From: Sulfitobacter sabulilitoris
GTDB lineage: Bacteria; Pseudomonadota; Alphaproteobacteria; Rhodobacterales; Rhodobacteraceae
Assembly: GCF_005887615.1 (NCBI RefSeq)
Contig: NZ_VANS01000001.1
Location: 1,227,415-1,291,414 of the forward strand
DNA length: 64,000 nt
Reading direction: 5' to 3'
This document shows, piece after piece, positions 54,344-63,064 of this stretch. The number at the start of each line of letters is the position of its first letter. Within the stretch, counting starts at the first letter, position 1. The position numbers and the translations under genes were made by a program. The notes under the pieces are model-generated. The model made no database searches and was not told the origin of the DNA. It worked only from the letters and a program-made list of their open reading frames with translations.

Positions 54344-54766
54344 ATGTTCGACAGCTCACGGTCCGATAGCCAGCACCACGCCGACACGCCCCCAGACGAG
54401 CGGACGCGCAGCACCAAGCGCGCCTTGTGGCTGGGATGGCGGCGCAAGTGCCCGAACTGCGGCAGCGGCCCGCTGCTGAAAAGCTACCTCAAGGTCCATG
54501 ACACCTGTGCCGTCTGCCGGCAGGAACTGTGGCACCACCGCGCCGATGACGGCCCCGCCTACCTGACAATCCTGCTGGTCGGTCACCTGATGGCGCCGTT
54601 GTTGCATTTCACCTTCGTGACATGGCGGCCCGAACCTTTGACGCTGTTCACGATCTTTGCGGTTGGATGTGTCGGCTTGTCGCTTTACCTTCTGCCAAGA
54701 CTGAAGGGGGCCATCGTCGGTCTCCAGTGGGCGCGGCAGATGGGAGGCTTTGGCACCCCCGACTGA
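54344..54766 (+). CDS. DUF983 membrane protein
   Basis: A 140-residue protein with a zinc-ribbon-like part (CPNCGSGPLLKSYLKVHDTCAVC), the RADDGPAYLTILLVGHLMAP signature and two transmembrane segments. DUF983 proteins are common in alphaproteobacteria, and their role is unknown. It is 39 bp upstream of the NUDIX gene on the same strand. Confidence 0.9.
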   Translation: MFDSSRSDSQHHADTPPDERTRSTKRALWLGWRRKCPNCGSGPLLKSYLKVHDTCAVCRQELWHHRADDGPAYLTILLVGHLMAPLLHFTFVTWRPEPLTLFTIFAVGCVGLSLYLLPRLKGAIVGLQWARQMGGFGTPD

Positions 54767-54805
54767 CGCCGCGCCCGTCCCAGACAGCGCGAAAGGCCGC
54801 AGGCT

Positions 54806-55513
54806 ATGACCAGACCGACCGAGGTAGACAAAAGCGCCGTGCGCAATGCCGCGACCGTCATCGTGCTGCGTGACCGCTATGACACCCCCCGCATCCTGAT
54901 GGGTCAGCGCGGCGCAAAGGCGGCGTTCATGCCCAACAAGTTCGTCTTTCCCGGCGGCGCGGTCGATGCGGGCGATGCGCAGGTTCCGCTGGCCGCCCCC
55001 CTCAGCGATCTGTGCGCGACGCGGCTGACCGAAGATGCCGATCCGGCCTTGGCCCATGCCATCGCCGTCGCCGCCATTCGCGAGCTCTGGGAGGAAACGG
55101 GCCTTGTTCTTGGCACGCCCGGCGCATGGACCGGCGACGTTCCGGCCGATTGGACCACCTTCGCCGGCACCGATCACCTGCCCAACGCCGCCCCCCTGCA
55201 ATTCGTCTTTCGCGCGCTGACCCCACCGGGCCGCCCACGCCGCTTCGACGCTCGGTTTTTCCTTGTCGACGCCGACGATCTGTCCAGCGACCCCGATGAT
55301 TTCTCCGCGGCCTCGGACGAGTTGTCGCATCTGCAATGGGTCGCGCTCAGCGATGCGCGCTCCTTTGACATGCCCTTCATCACCGAGGTGGTGATGAGCG
55401 AGGTCCAGGCCCGCGCGCGCGACACCGCTCCGCCCGACAGCGTGCCCTATTTCAAGAACAATGACGAAGAAAGCCTGTTCAAGCGCCTGCGCGGCCGGCC
55501 GATGGGCGGCTGA
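54806..55513 (+). CDS. NUDIX hydrolase
   Basis: A 235-residue NUDIX protein. The Nudix box is split in the usual way for this subgroup: FPGGAVDAGD, then an insert, then AIRELWEETGLV. The insert of about 45 residues before REL is longer than the canonical box, as in NUDT19-like hydrolases acting on nucleotide-linked or CoA substrates. It forms a probable pair with DUF983 and is convergent with the broken EamA gene. Confidence 0.88.
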   Translation: MTRPTEVDKSAVRNAATVIVLRDRYDTPRILMGQRGAKAAFMPNKFVFPGGAVDAGDAQVPLAAPLSDLCATRLTEDADPALAHAIAVAAIRELWEETGLVLGTPGAWTGDVPADWTTFAGTDHLPNAAPLQFVFRALTPPGRPRRFDARFFLVDADDLSSDPDDFSAASDELSHLQWVALSDARSFDMPFITEVVMSEVQARARDTAPPDSVPYFKNNDEESLFKRLRGRPMGG

Positions 55514-55517
55514 GCCG

Positions 55518-56435
55518 TCAGATCACCAGCACGAGCATGATGATCGACGCGCCGATGAACGCCATGCCCGCCCATTCGCGCCACGCGATCCGTTCGCGGA
55601 AAAACAGTGTGCTGGCCATCACGCTCAGGATCAGTTCGGCCTGCCCGACGGCTTTGACGTAGGCCGCGTTTTGCAGCGTGAAGGCGGTAAACCAGCACAT
55701 CGACCCGCCCATCGACATCAGCCCGATTTAGGCCGCCACACGCCGCGCGCGCCACACCGCCCGCAACTGCCCCGCTTCGCGCAGCCGCAGCCACAGCGCC
55801 ATGCACAGCATCTGCATCGACGTCACGGCGGCCAGCGTGACACCGGCGCGCAACAGCGGATCCTGCGACGCGATTTCCAGCGAGGCACCGCGGTAGCACA
55901 CGCCTGAAATCGCGAACAACACGCCCGAGCCAAGCCCAAGCGCTACCGCCCGGTTGCCCATCTGTCGCCAATGCCAACGCACCTCGCCCGGTGGCGCGGA
56001 CAACAGCAGCACCCCCATCAGGCCCAGCGCCACCGCGCCGAACCCCAACAGCGTCACACCCTCGCCCAGCACGATCCAGCCCACCAGCACGGTCTGCATC
56101 ACTTCGGTTTTCTTCAGCGTGATCCCCACCGCGAAATTTCGGCTTTTGAACAGCAGCACGACACAGACTGTGGCCAGGATCTGCGCCAGCCCGCCCATCG
56201 CGCCAAAACCCCAGAACGCAGTGCTCAGGCCCGGCAGCGGCGTGCCCGATTGCGCCAGGTAGATCGCCAACAGAACCACCACCAGGGGCGCGGAATAGAA
56301 AAACCGCGAAAACGTGGCCCCCGCCGCCGACAGCGTGACCGCCGCCAGATGCTTTTGCAGCATGAAGCGCAGCGTCTGGAACGTGGCGGCGGCCAGCGTG
56401 ACGAGGATCCACAGATCTGGAAGGGCGGTGTTCAT
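55518..56435 (-). pseudogene. EamA/DMT-family transporter interrupted by an in-frame stop
   Basis: Residues 1-235 (MNTALPDLWILVTLAAATFQTLRFMLQKHLAAVTL...) end at a TAA at 55728-55730. The same frame continues with IGLMSMGGSMCWFTAFTLQNAAYVKAVGQAELILSVMASTLFFRERIAWREWAGMAFIGASIIML, the last two to three membrane helices of a DMT exporter. The family has ten helices and the stop removes the final ones. A codon TAC (Tyr) changed to TAA is the simplest explanation. No frameshift is needed. Confidence 0.85.
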
Positions 56436-56456
56436 ACCCCCCGTGATGGTCCAGTT

Positions 56457-57404
56457 TTACCGACGCGGCCAGAGCGGATGCGCCACCGGGTCCTTGGTCC
56501 GCCAGAAGTGTGTCGCAAAAACCTGCGCGTAGGACCGGTAAAGATAGCCATCGTTGCGCCGCAGGTAATGCGACCGGCGCGCGCGGTACAGCGCGGGCAA
56601 ACGATACCAGGCGACCTTTGGGTGCATGTGATGCACCACGTGCAGGTTGTTGTTCAGAAACAGGAACGCCAGCGGCCCGCGATCTTCGACGATGACCGTG
56701 CGGCCGCGCGCCTGCGCATGGGCGCGGTGTTCCAGAAAGGTGCGGATGCGCAAAATCGACAGCGCGGCATAGATCGCCGCCGCATAGGCCCAAAGCGGCA
56801 TTGCCGCCTGCCAGACAACGGCCAGCACCCCGACCACGCCCGGCAGGTGCCACAGCCACCCGCGCAGCACCGCGCGGTCGCCCCGGCGACCGGCGGTGAT
56901 GTCATCCGACACGAACCGCCATTGCGACAGGACCGGCCCCAGCACCATACGCCCCGCCAGCGTGTTGTTGGCCTGCAGGATCACGCGTCGCCAATGCGGC
57001 AATCGGGCCCAGACATCCGGGTCGAGGTAATTGCTTTCGGGATCGTCATAGGGGTCGGTCAGCGCCGCATCGCGGTGATGCGCCAGATGCAGATCGCGAA
57101 ACCGCAGGTACGGAACGACCAGTCCCGGCTGCACGATCCCCAGCGCGGTGTTCGCCCGCCGCGATCGAAATGGATGGTCATGCAAAATCTCGTGGCTGAG
57201 CGACGCATGCAGGACCAGGGCCACGGCGACCACGGCAATTCCCAACGGCAGCGACACCGCGCTGAACCACTCAAGCCCCGCGGCCCAGAGCACACCGTTG
57301 CCGACAAATAGCGCCAGAGTGGGAATTTCCCAACTCGCCGGCAGCGCAAGCGGCACCCGGCGGCGGACAGGCAGTGGCGCCGACGGATCGGGCAGCAGGG
57401 TCAT
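56457..57404 (-). CDS. Fatty acid desaturase
   Basis: A 315-residue membrane-bound di-iron desaturase/hydroxylase. Three histidine boxes are present: HEILHDHPF (HxxxH), HLAHHRD (HxxHH) and HVVHHMHP (HxxHH), with about four transmembrane segments. The substrate could be an acyl lipid. It is divergent from the XRE-type regulator with a 111-bp shared promoter region holding the palindrome at 57459-57468. Confidence 0.9.
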   Translation of the reverse strand: MTLLPDPSAPLPVRRRVPLALPASWEIPTLALFVGNGVLWAAGLEWFSAVSLPLGIAVVAVALVLHASLSHEILHDHPFRSRRANTALGIVQPGLVVPYLRFRDLHLAHHRDAALTDPYDDPESNYLDPDVWARLPHWRRVILQANNTLAGRMVLGPVLSQWRFVSDDITAGRRGDRAVLRGWLWHLPGVVGVLAVVWQAAMPLWAYAAAIYAALSILRIRTFLEHRAHAQARGRTVIVEDRGPLAFLFLNNNLHVVHHMHPKVAWYRLPALYRARRSHYLRRNDGYLYRSYAQVFATHFWRTKDPVAHPLWPRR

Positions 57405-57458
57405 GGCGGTAGGTACTTCTTTTTTAATGATTTTCCCGAGGATAGGCCAAAATCTGTC

Positions 57459-57468
57459 CTGCCGGCAG
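57459..57468. promoter_or_regulatory. Palindrome in divergent desaturase/regulator promoter
   Basis: CTGCCGGCAG is a perfect 10-bp palindrome, 48 bp before the regulator start and 55 bp before the desaturase start. A nearby GTTAAC (57479-57484) is also symmetric. Either could be an operator for the XRE-type regulator. Confidence 0.35.
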
Positions 57469-57515
57469 TATGTGAATTGTTAACACACCCATCAAACTGT
57501 GATATTTATAAACAT

Positions 57516-58376
57516 ATGGTGGATAAATTGAACAAACTTGCGCGAGCTCAGGCTTTCCGGATTCGTCTTGCCCGCGCCATGCAGGATGCCGGAACCAACC
57601 AGAGCGCGCTGGCGCGTCGCATCGGTGCGGACCGCTCGACCGTGTCCCAGGCCCTGACCGGCGATGGCGCGCGGCTTCCGGGGGCGCATGTGGTCGGTGC
57701 CTGTGCCGCCGCCCTCGGGGTGTCGTCCGATTGGCTTCTGGGGCTGTCGGACCGGCCGGAAAACGCCGCCGACCTGATGTCTGCCAGCCTGTCGATGAGC
57801 CAGGCACCGCGCGCGCTGATCGACGAACGGATCTTTGCCTGGCACCAGGAGGCCGCGGGCTACAAGATCCGCCACGTGCCCGCCGCCCTGCCCGACATGC
57901 TCAAGACGCAAGCGGTGCTGGAGTGGGAATACGGGCCGCACCTTGGCCGGACCACGACGCAGGCGATCAATTCATCGCGCGACCGGCTCGACTGGATGCG
58001 CCGCGCGCAGTCGGACTATGAAATCGCCATGCCGCTCTACGAAGTGCAGAGTTTCGCCGCCGGGACCAGCTACTACGCGGGCCTGTCCGGCGCGGTGCGG
58101 CGCGCGCAGATCGACCACCTGATCGGCCTCACCCGGCAGCTTTATCCCCGCCTGCGGATCTATCTCTTCGATGCGCGTCGGCTGTATTCCGCGCCGGTCA
58201 CGATCTTTGGTCCGCTGCTGGCGGTGTTCTTTACCGGCGGGCATTACATGGCCTTTCGCGACCGTGACCGGATCGAGACCTTTACCGACGACTTCGATCT
58301 ACTGATCCGCGAGGCGCAGATCACCGCCCGGCAATTTCCCGATCACCTGGAAGAATTACGCCACCTGACGGCCTGA
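57516..58376 (+). CDS. XRE-family transcriptional regulator
   Basis: A 286-residue regulator. Residues 10-75 form a Cro/C1-type helix-turn-helix (LARAMQDAGTNQSALARRIGADRSTVSQALTG). The C-terminal 190 residues are a separate domain rich in aromatics (YDEIAMPLYEV-type strands; YYAGLSGAVRRAQIDHLIG), with no known ligand. Divergent placement suggests control of the desaturase. An earlier TTG at 57477 is less likely than the ATG at 57516. Confidence 0.8.
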   Translation: MVDKLNKLARAQAFRIRLARAMQDAGTNQSALARRIGADRSTVSQALTGDGARLPGAHVVGACAAALGVSSDWLLGLSDRPENAADLMSASLSMSQAPRALIDERIFAWHQEAAGYKIRHVPAALPDMLKTQAVLEWEYGPHLGRTTTQAINSSRDRLDWMRRAQSDYEIAMPLYEVQSFAAGTSYYAGLSGAVRRAQIDHLIGLTRQLYPRLRIYLFDARRLYSAPVTIFGPLLAVFFTGGHYMAFRDRDRIETFTDDFDLLIREAQITARQFPDHLEELRHLTA

Positions 58377-58380
58377 CCGC

Positions 58381-59127
58381 TCATGGCCTTGGATCGGGAT
58401 TTTCCGTGTGCCCATCCACCGCGATCACCTGCCCCGACACACGCCGCGCGGCGTCAGAGCCCAGAAACACCGCCATGTCCGCCACGTCGCGCGCCTCGAC
58501 AAAGCTGCGCATGGACGTACCCGCGGCATACCCCCGATAGACCTGATCGCGCGTCATGCTCTTGGCCGCCGCTTCGCGCGCCAGCACGCCTTCCATGCGC
58601 GGCCCCTCGACCGCGCCGGGACAGATCGCGTTGGCGCGGATCCCGAAGGGCCCCAGTTCCATCGCCAGCGTTTTCATCAACCCGATCACCGCCCACTTCG
58701 CCGCCGCATAGGGCGCGCGATTGGGATAGCCATGGATCCCGGCGGTCGATGACGTGAGGATCATCGCCCCGCGCCCCGCCGCCTTCATGAGGGGGGTGGC
58801 GTGCTTGGCCGCCAGGAATGCTCCTTCGAGGTTCACGGACACGCAGGCGCGCCAGTCGTCCAGCGCCACGTCCTCCACCCGCGCGGTCGGCCCCGCGACG
58901 CCCGCGTTGGCACACAGCACGTCGATCCCGCCCATCGCCGCGATCACCCGGGCCGTCGCATCCTCGTCGGTGGCGCTGGCGGCGTGGCATGTCCAACCCG
59001 CCGGGCAGTCCGCCAGCGCCGCGTCGTCCACATCCGTCACCCAGACCTCGAAACCCGCCGCATCGAACGCCCCGCCCATCGCCCGCCCGATGCCCGAGGC
59101 CCCGGCGGTGATCAGAACCCGGCTCAT
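58381..59127 (-). CDS. SDR oxidoreductase of the carnitine operon
   Basis: A 248-residue classical SDR: TAGASGIG cofactor motif, CANAGVAG, SSTAGIHGYPNRAPYAAAK with catalytic Ser and YxxxK, and ICPGAVEGPRM. It ends the carnitine operon, its start overlapping the dehydrogenase-thioesterase stop (ATGA). The substrate is not known. A role on a carnitine-derived intermediate is inference from position. Confidence 0.88.
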   Translation of the reverse strand: MSRVLITAGASGIGRAMGGAFDAAGFEVWVTDVDDAALADCPAGWTCHAASATDEDATARVIAAMGGIDVLCANAGVAGPTARVEDVALDDWRACVSVNLEGAFLAAKHATPLMKAAGRGAMILTSSTAGIHGYPNRAPYAAAKWAVIGLMKTLAMELGPFGIRANAICPGAVEGPRMEGVLAREAAAKSMTRDQVYRGYAAGTSMRSFVEARDVADMAVFLGSDAARRVSGQVIAVDGHTENPDPRP

Positions 59128-60596
59128 CGCGGCGCACCGATGGCGCGCCCCAACCCCTCGGGCCGGGGCAGCGCCGCGTGGCCTTGGGCAAAGCGCGTCA
59201 GCGCCGCCTCGATCCCGTCACTCGGCGCGCAGGGCTTGCGGGTTTCAAGACTGACATGCAAAAGGAAATGCTCTCCCGTCGCCAAAAGCCGGTCGCCCGC
59301 ACGCATCTCGTGGAACAGATGCATCTTCTTGCCCGCCCCTTCGATCACCTGCGTCGCGATGTCGATCACCGTGCCGGCGTGCACCTCGTCGAGATGCCGG
59401 ATATGGGTCTCGGCGGTGAAATAGCTGCCACCCGAGGCGATGTAGTCGGCATCGCAGCCGATGATCTGCATGAAACGGTCGGTTGCATCCGCAAAGGCCT
59501 GCAAATACCGCGATTCCGTCATGTGGCCGTTGTAGTCGGTCCAATCCAGCGGCACGGTGCGATGCGCGGTCGGCACTGGCGCATCCGCCGGGAAATCCGC
59601 CGCGACAGCGCCGTGCACCGACCCGGCGCGGATCTGGCGCTCGTGCGCATTCAGCAGCGCGCCCGCGCCCCAATCCTGCGCCTTGAGGCCCCGCATCATC
59701 GTGACCAGGTTGCCGTCGCGCGCCCGCTCGAGTTCGCGAATGCTCAGGTGACCCGACTGCGCGTCAGACTGCCCCGCGATCAGGTCCACCAGATCGTCGT
59801 TGAACTCCGGCACATCCATCAGCTTGGTCCACGGCCATTGCAGCGCGGGGCCGAACTGCGCCATGAAATGCTTCATGCCCGCCTCGCCGCCCGCCACGCG
59901 GTAGGTCTCGAACAGCCCCATCTGCGCCCAGCGGATGCCAAAGCCGTAGCGGATCGCGTTGTCGATCTCCTCGGTGGTGGCGATGCCGTCCTTGACCAGC
60001 CACAGCGCCTCGCGCCACACCGCCTCGAGAAACCGATCCGCCACATGCGCGTCGATCTCTTTTTTCAGGTGCAGCGGATACATCCCGAGCGAGGTCAGCG
60101 CCGCCTGGGCGGCCTTGATCCGGTCCGCGTCGTTCGCGGGCGTGCTGACCAGTTCGACCAGTGGCAGCAGATACACCGGGTTGAACGGATGCGCGACCAT
60201 GATCTGGCCGGGCGCCGCTGCGCCCTGCTGCAATTCGCTGGGCTTGAAGCCAGAGGTCGAGGACCCGATCACCGCACCCGGATCGCAGGCGGCCTGAACC
60301 TCGGCAAAGGTGGCGTGCTTGATATCCAGCCGCTCCGGTACGCTTTCCTGGATCCACTCCGCGCCGGCTACGGCCTGCGCGATTTCGGGGTGAAAGCTGA
60401 TCGTGCCCTCATCGGGCAACGCGACGTCCAAAAGCCCCGGCAGGGACCGGCGCGCGTTGGCCATGACCTCGCCGATCTTGCGCTTGGCCTCGGGGTCAGG
60501 ATCGAACACCCGAACATTCCATCCGTTCAGGGCAAAGCGCGCGGCCCAACCGCCCCCGATCACGCCGCCGCCGATCACTGCTGCCGTTCTGGTCAT
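59124..60596 (-). CDS. L-carnitine dehydrogenase fused to betainyl-CoA thioesterase
   Basis: A 490-residue fusion. Residues 1-310 are a 3-hydroxyacyl-CoA-dehydrogenase-type enzyme (AVIGGGVIGGGWAARF; SSTSGFKPSEL; AHPFNPVYLLPLVELV), matching carnitine 3-dehydrogenase, which forms 3-dehydrocarnitine. Residues 340-490 are a hotdog thioesterase (DWTDYNGHMTESRYLQAFADATDRF). Fused forms occur in alphaproteobacteria and release glycine betaine from its CoA ester. The start at 60596 overlaps the lipoprotein stop. Confidence 0.92.
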   Translation of the reverse strand: MTRTAAVIGGGVIGGGWAARFALNGWNVRVFDPDPEAKRKIGEVMANARRSLPGLLDVALPDEGTISFHPEIAQAVAGAEWIQESVPERLDIKHATFAEVQAACDPGAVIGSSTSGFKPSELQQGAAAPGQIMVAHPFNPVYLLPLVELVSTPANDADRIKAAQAALTSLGMYPLHLKKEIDAHVADRFLEAVWREALWLVKDGIATTEEIDNAIRYGFGIRWAQMGLFETYRVAGGEAGMKHFMAQFGPALQWPWTKLMDVPEFNDDLVDLIAGQSDAQSGHLSIRELERARDGNLVTMMRGLKAQDWGAGALLNAHERQIRAGSVHGAVAADFPADAPVPTAHRTVPLDWTDYNGHMTESRYLQAFADATDRFMQIIGCDADYIASGGSYFTAETHIRHLDEVHAGTVIDIATQVIEGAGKKMHLFHEMRAGDRLLATGEHFLLHVSLETRKPCAPSDGIEAALTRFAQGHAALPRPEGLGRAIGAPR

Positions 60597-61099
60597 TGCG
60601 GTCTCCTGTTCAGTCGCCGGGTGTCCCAGCCGTAGAAATCCAATATCTCGGTCGCCGCTGCGAGGCGGTCTTCGCGGGGAAAACCGCTCCGGTCCAGCAC
60701 CGCGCCCCGGCTGCCCGATGCGGTGCCGATGGCGGCGGTGCGCTGACCCTCGTCCAGCCACATGACCACCAGTTTGGCGGGTTCCGGCGGATCGATCTGG
60801 TCCATCACGCCGCTGGCCGCCACCCGGTACATCCGCCTCGGGCCGTTGCCGGTCTCCGTCATAACGCCGGTCGCCGGGTCATAGGCATAGCGGCGGATCG
60901 TCTCTTCGGGCGCGCCGAACTGTGCGATCACCTCCCAGTCTCCGGCAAAGCGGACAGGGTCGAACCGCGACGTGCTGCCGATGGCCGAGGTCGGATTGCG
61001 GAACGGGATCGGACCCGCCGGTTCAGGCGGCGTCGCCGCGCAGCCCGCCAGTGCCATAGATGCCCCGATCACGGCGCCGATGCGAAGCCGCCGTGACAC
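60593..61099 (-). CDS. Lipocalin-like lipoprotein in the carnitine operon
   Basis: A 168-residue protein. A GTG start at 61099 (VSRRLRIGAVIGASMALAGC) gives a lipobox with Cys20. The mature part (RFAGDWEVIAQFGAPEETIRRYAYDP... EILDFYGWDTRRL) looks like a small lipocalin-type barrel. It is sandwiched between the BKACE and dehydrogenase genes, so a periplasmic or envelope role linked to carnitine use is possible but unproven. The open frame upstream to 61444 is not coding. Confidence 0.7.
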   Translation of the reverse strand: MSRRLRIGAVIGASMALAGCAATPPEPAGPIPFRNPTSAIGSTSRFDPVRFAGDWEVIAQFGAPEETIRRYAYDPATGVMTETGNGPRRMYRVAASGVMDQIDPPEPAKLVVMWLDEGQRTAAIGTASGSRGAVLDRSGFPREDRLAAATEILDFYGWDTRRLNRRPQ

Positions 61100-61122
61100 C
61101 GGCGCAGTCCTGTCGCCGGGCC

Positions 61123-62037
61123 TCACGCCTTCGGCGCCCGTTTGACCAGCCCCAGCTTCTCGCGCACCTCGGCCGGGCCGATGACCCGCGCGCCCATGTT
61201 CTCGATGATGCTGCCCGCGCGTTCGACCAACTGCCAGTTTTCGGCCAGCACCCCCTTGTCGAGCCACAGGTTGTCTTCCAGACCGACGCGCACGTGCCCC
61301 CCCGCCAGGACCGACGCCGCGACATAGGCCATCTGGTTGCGGCCCAGTCCGAAGGCGGAAAAGGTCCAGTCGTCGGGCACGTTGTTGACCATCGCCATGA
61401 AGGTATTCAGATCGTCCGGCGCGCCCCACGGCACCCCCATGCACAGTTGCACCAGCGCGGGAGCCTCGAGCACGCCATCCTTAACCAATTGTTTCGCATA
61501 CCATAAATGACCGGTGTCAAAGGCCTCTATCTCGGGCTTGACGCCAAGCTGGGTCATCATGCGGCCCATCGCCTGCAACATGCCGGGCGTGTTGGTCATC
61601 ACGTAATCGGCCTCGGCAAAATTCATCGTGCCGCAATCGAGCGTACAGATCTCGGGCAGGCATTCGGCCACGTGCTGCACCCGCTCCGCCGCGCCGATCA
61701 TGTCGGTCCCCGCGTCCTGCAGCGGCAGCGGGCGCTCCGTCGGGCCAAAGATCATGTCGCCGCCCATGCCGGCCGTGAGGTTCAGCACCACATCGACCTC
61801 CGCCTCGCGGATCCGTTCCGTCACCTCGCGGTAATAGGCGAGATTTCGGCTCGGCGCGCCGGTCTCTGGGTCGCGAACATGGCAGTGCACCACCGCCGCC
61901 CCTGCCTTGGCCGCGGCAATCGCGGACATCGCGATCTGTTCGGGGCTGCGCGGGACATGGTGGCTGCGGTCCTGCGTACCGCCCGATCCGGTCACGGCAC
62001 AGGTGATGAAAACGTCGCGGTTCATGGTCAATGGCAT
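61123..62037 (-). CDS. BKACE-family enzyme (3-keto-acid cleavage), dehydrocarnitine cleavage
   Basis: A 304-residue member of the BKACE (DUF849) family, which condenses a beta-keto acid with acetyl-CoA. Zinc-site features include VHCHVRDPETGAPS and the EAFDTGHLWYAKQL region. In carnitine gene clusters this enzyme converts 3-dehydrocarnitine plus acetyl-CoA to betainyl-CoA and acetoacetate. It is the first gene of the operon, and the regulator is divergent 82 bp away. Confidence 0.92.
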   Translation of the reverse strand: MPLTMNRDVFITCAVTGSGGTQDRSHHVPRSPEQIAMSAIAAAKAGAAVVHCHVRDPETGAPSRNLAYYREVTERIREAEVDVVLNLTAGMGGDMIFGPTERPLPLQDAGTDMIGAAERVQHVAECLPEICTLDCGTMNFAEADYVMTNTPGMLQAMGRMMTQLGVKPEIEAFDTGHLWYAKQLVKDGVLEAPALVQLCMGVPWGAPDDLNTFMAMVNNVPDDWTFSAFGLGRNQMAYVAASVLAGGHVRVGLEDNLWLDKGVLAENWQLVERAGSIIENMGARVIGPAEVREKLGLVKRAPKA

Positions 62038-62093
62038 CTGTGGCCCTCCGATCGGATGAATTGGCCGCAGTCTGCCGCAGATGGACAGGCGTC

Positions 62094-62122
62094 ACTTTAT
62101 GCAATACGAAAATGACTTTATG
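62094..62122. promoter_or_regulatory. Direct repeat at the regulator start
   Basis: ACTTTATG occurs at 62094-62101 and 62115-62122, exactly 21 bp (two helical turns) apart, in the divergent promoter region between BKACE and the AraC-type gene. It could be an activator site. Confidence 0.4.
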
Positions 62123-63064
62123 AAATCCGTAGAAATCACGCGCACCACCGTTCTGGTTCTCGATGCCTGTAACACGCTGAGTTTCGCCGCCGCCGTGGAC
62201 CCGATGCGTGCGGCCAACCGGCAGGCGGGGCGGATGCTTTTCGACTGGCGCTTTGCCACGCCCGACGACCGGCCCGTGCGTTTGACCAGCGGGCTCGAAG
62301 TGCCTGCCGCCCCCCTCAACCGGGTAGAGCGGTGCGACCTTCTGCTGATCGTGGCGGGTTTCGATCTGGACCGGCAATCGACGCCTGCGCTCAACGCCAG
62401 CCTGCGGCGGCTGGCCGGATCACGGACCACGGTGGCCGGCATCGACGGCGGCCCGTGGGTGATGGCGCGCGCCGGGTTGCTGGACGGGCACGGCGCCACC
62501 ACCCATTGGGAGGATCTGGATCGCTTTGCGCAATGTTTTCCCCAGGTTGACCTGGTCAATGCGCGCTATCACGTCTCGGGCGACCGGATCACCAGCGGTG
62601 GCGCCGCGCCCGCGATCGAAATGATGCTGCACCTCATCGGCGCGCGGCACGGGGCGGCGCTCGCGGCAAAGATTGCGGGCAGTTTCATCTACGATGCCAC
62701 CGCCGCCGCCACCCGGCCGCAAACCCGCCGGGGCGCCGGCCCGCGCCATTCGCCCCTGACGGCGCGCGCGCAGGCGATCATGGAACGCGCGCTGGACGAT
62801 CCGAAACCGATTGCCGCGATCGCCCGCGACCTCGGTCAAAGCCCGCGGGCGCTGCAACTGCTGTTCCGCGCGCGGCTTGGCACGACGCCGCAGGGGCATT
62901 ACCTGTCGCTCCGCCTGGCCGAGGCGCAGCGGCTGGTCACGCAGACCGACAGGCCCCTGCAAGAGGTCGCACTGGCCACGGGCTTTGCATCGCAATCCAG
63001 TTTCGCCCGCGCCTACCGTCACGCCTTTGGCGGATCCGCCCGGCAGGCGCGCCGCGGTCAGTAA
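62120..63064 (+). CDS. GlxA/CdhR-type AraC-family activator
   Basis: A 314-residue protein. The N-terminal DJ-1/PfpI-like domain (TVLVLDACNTLSFAAAVDPMRAANRQAG) resembles CdhR, the regulator of carnitine catabolism in pseudomonads. The C-terminal AraC-type double helix-turn-helix includes PIAAIARDLGQSPRALQLLFRARLG and LQEVALATGFASQSSFARAYRHAFG. The ATG at 62120 leaves the usual ten residues before the conserved core; starts at 62099 and 62081 are possible. It probably activates the divergent operon when carnitine is present. Confidence 0.88.
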   Translation: MKSVEITRTTVLVLDACNTLSFAAAVDPMRAANRQAGRMLFDWRFATPDDRPVRLTSGLEVPAAPLNRVERCDLLLIVAGFDLDRQSTPALNASLRRLAGSRTTVAGIDGGPWVMARAGLLDGHGATTHWEDLDRFAQCFPQVDLVNARYHVSGDRITSGGAAPAIEMMLHLIGARHGAALAAKIAGSFIYDATAAATRPQTRRGAGPRHSPLTARAQAIMERALDDPKPIAAIARDLGQSPRALQLLFRARLGTTPQGHYLSLRLAEAQRLVTQTDRPLQEVALATGFASQSSFARAYRHAFGGSARQARRGQ

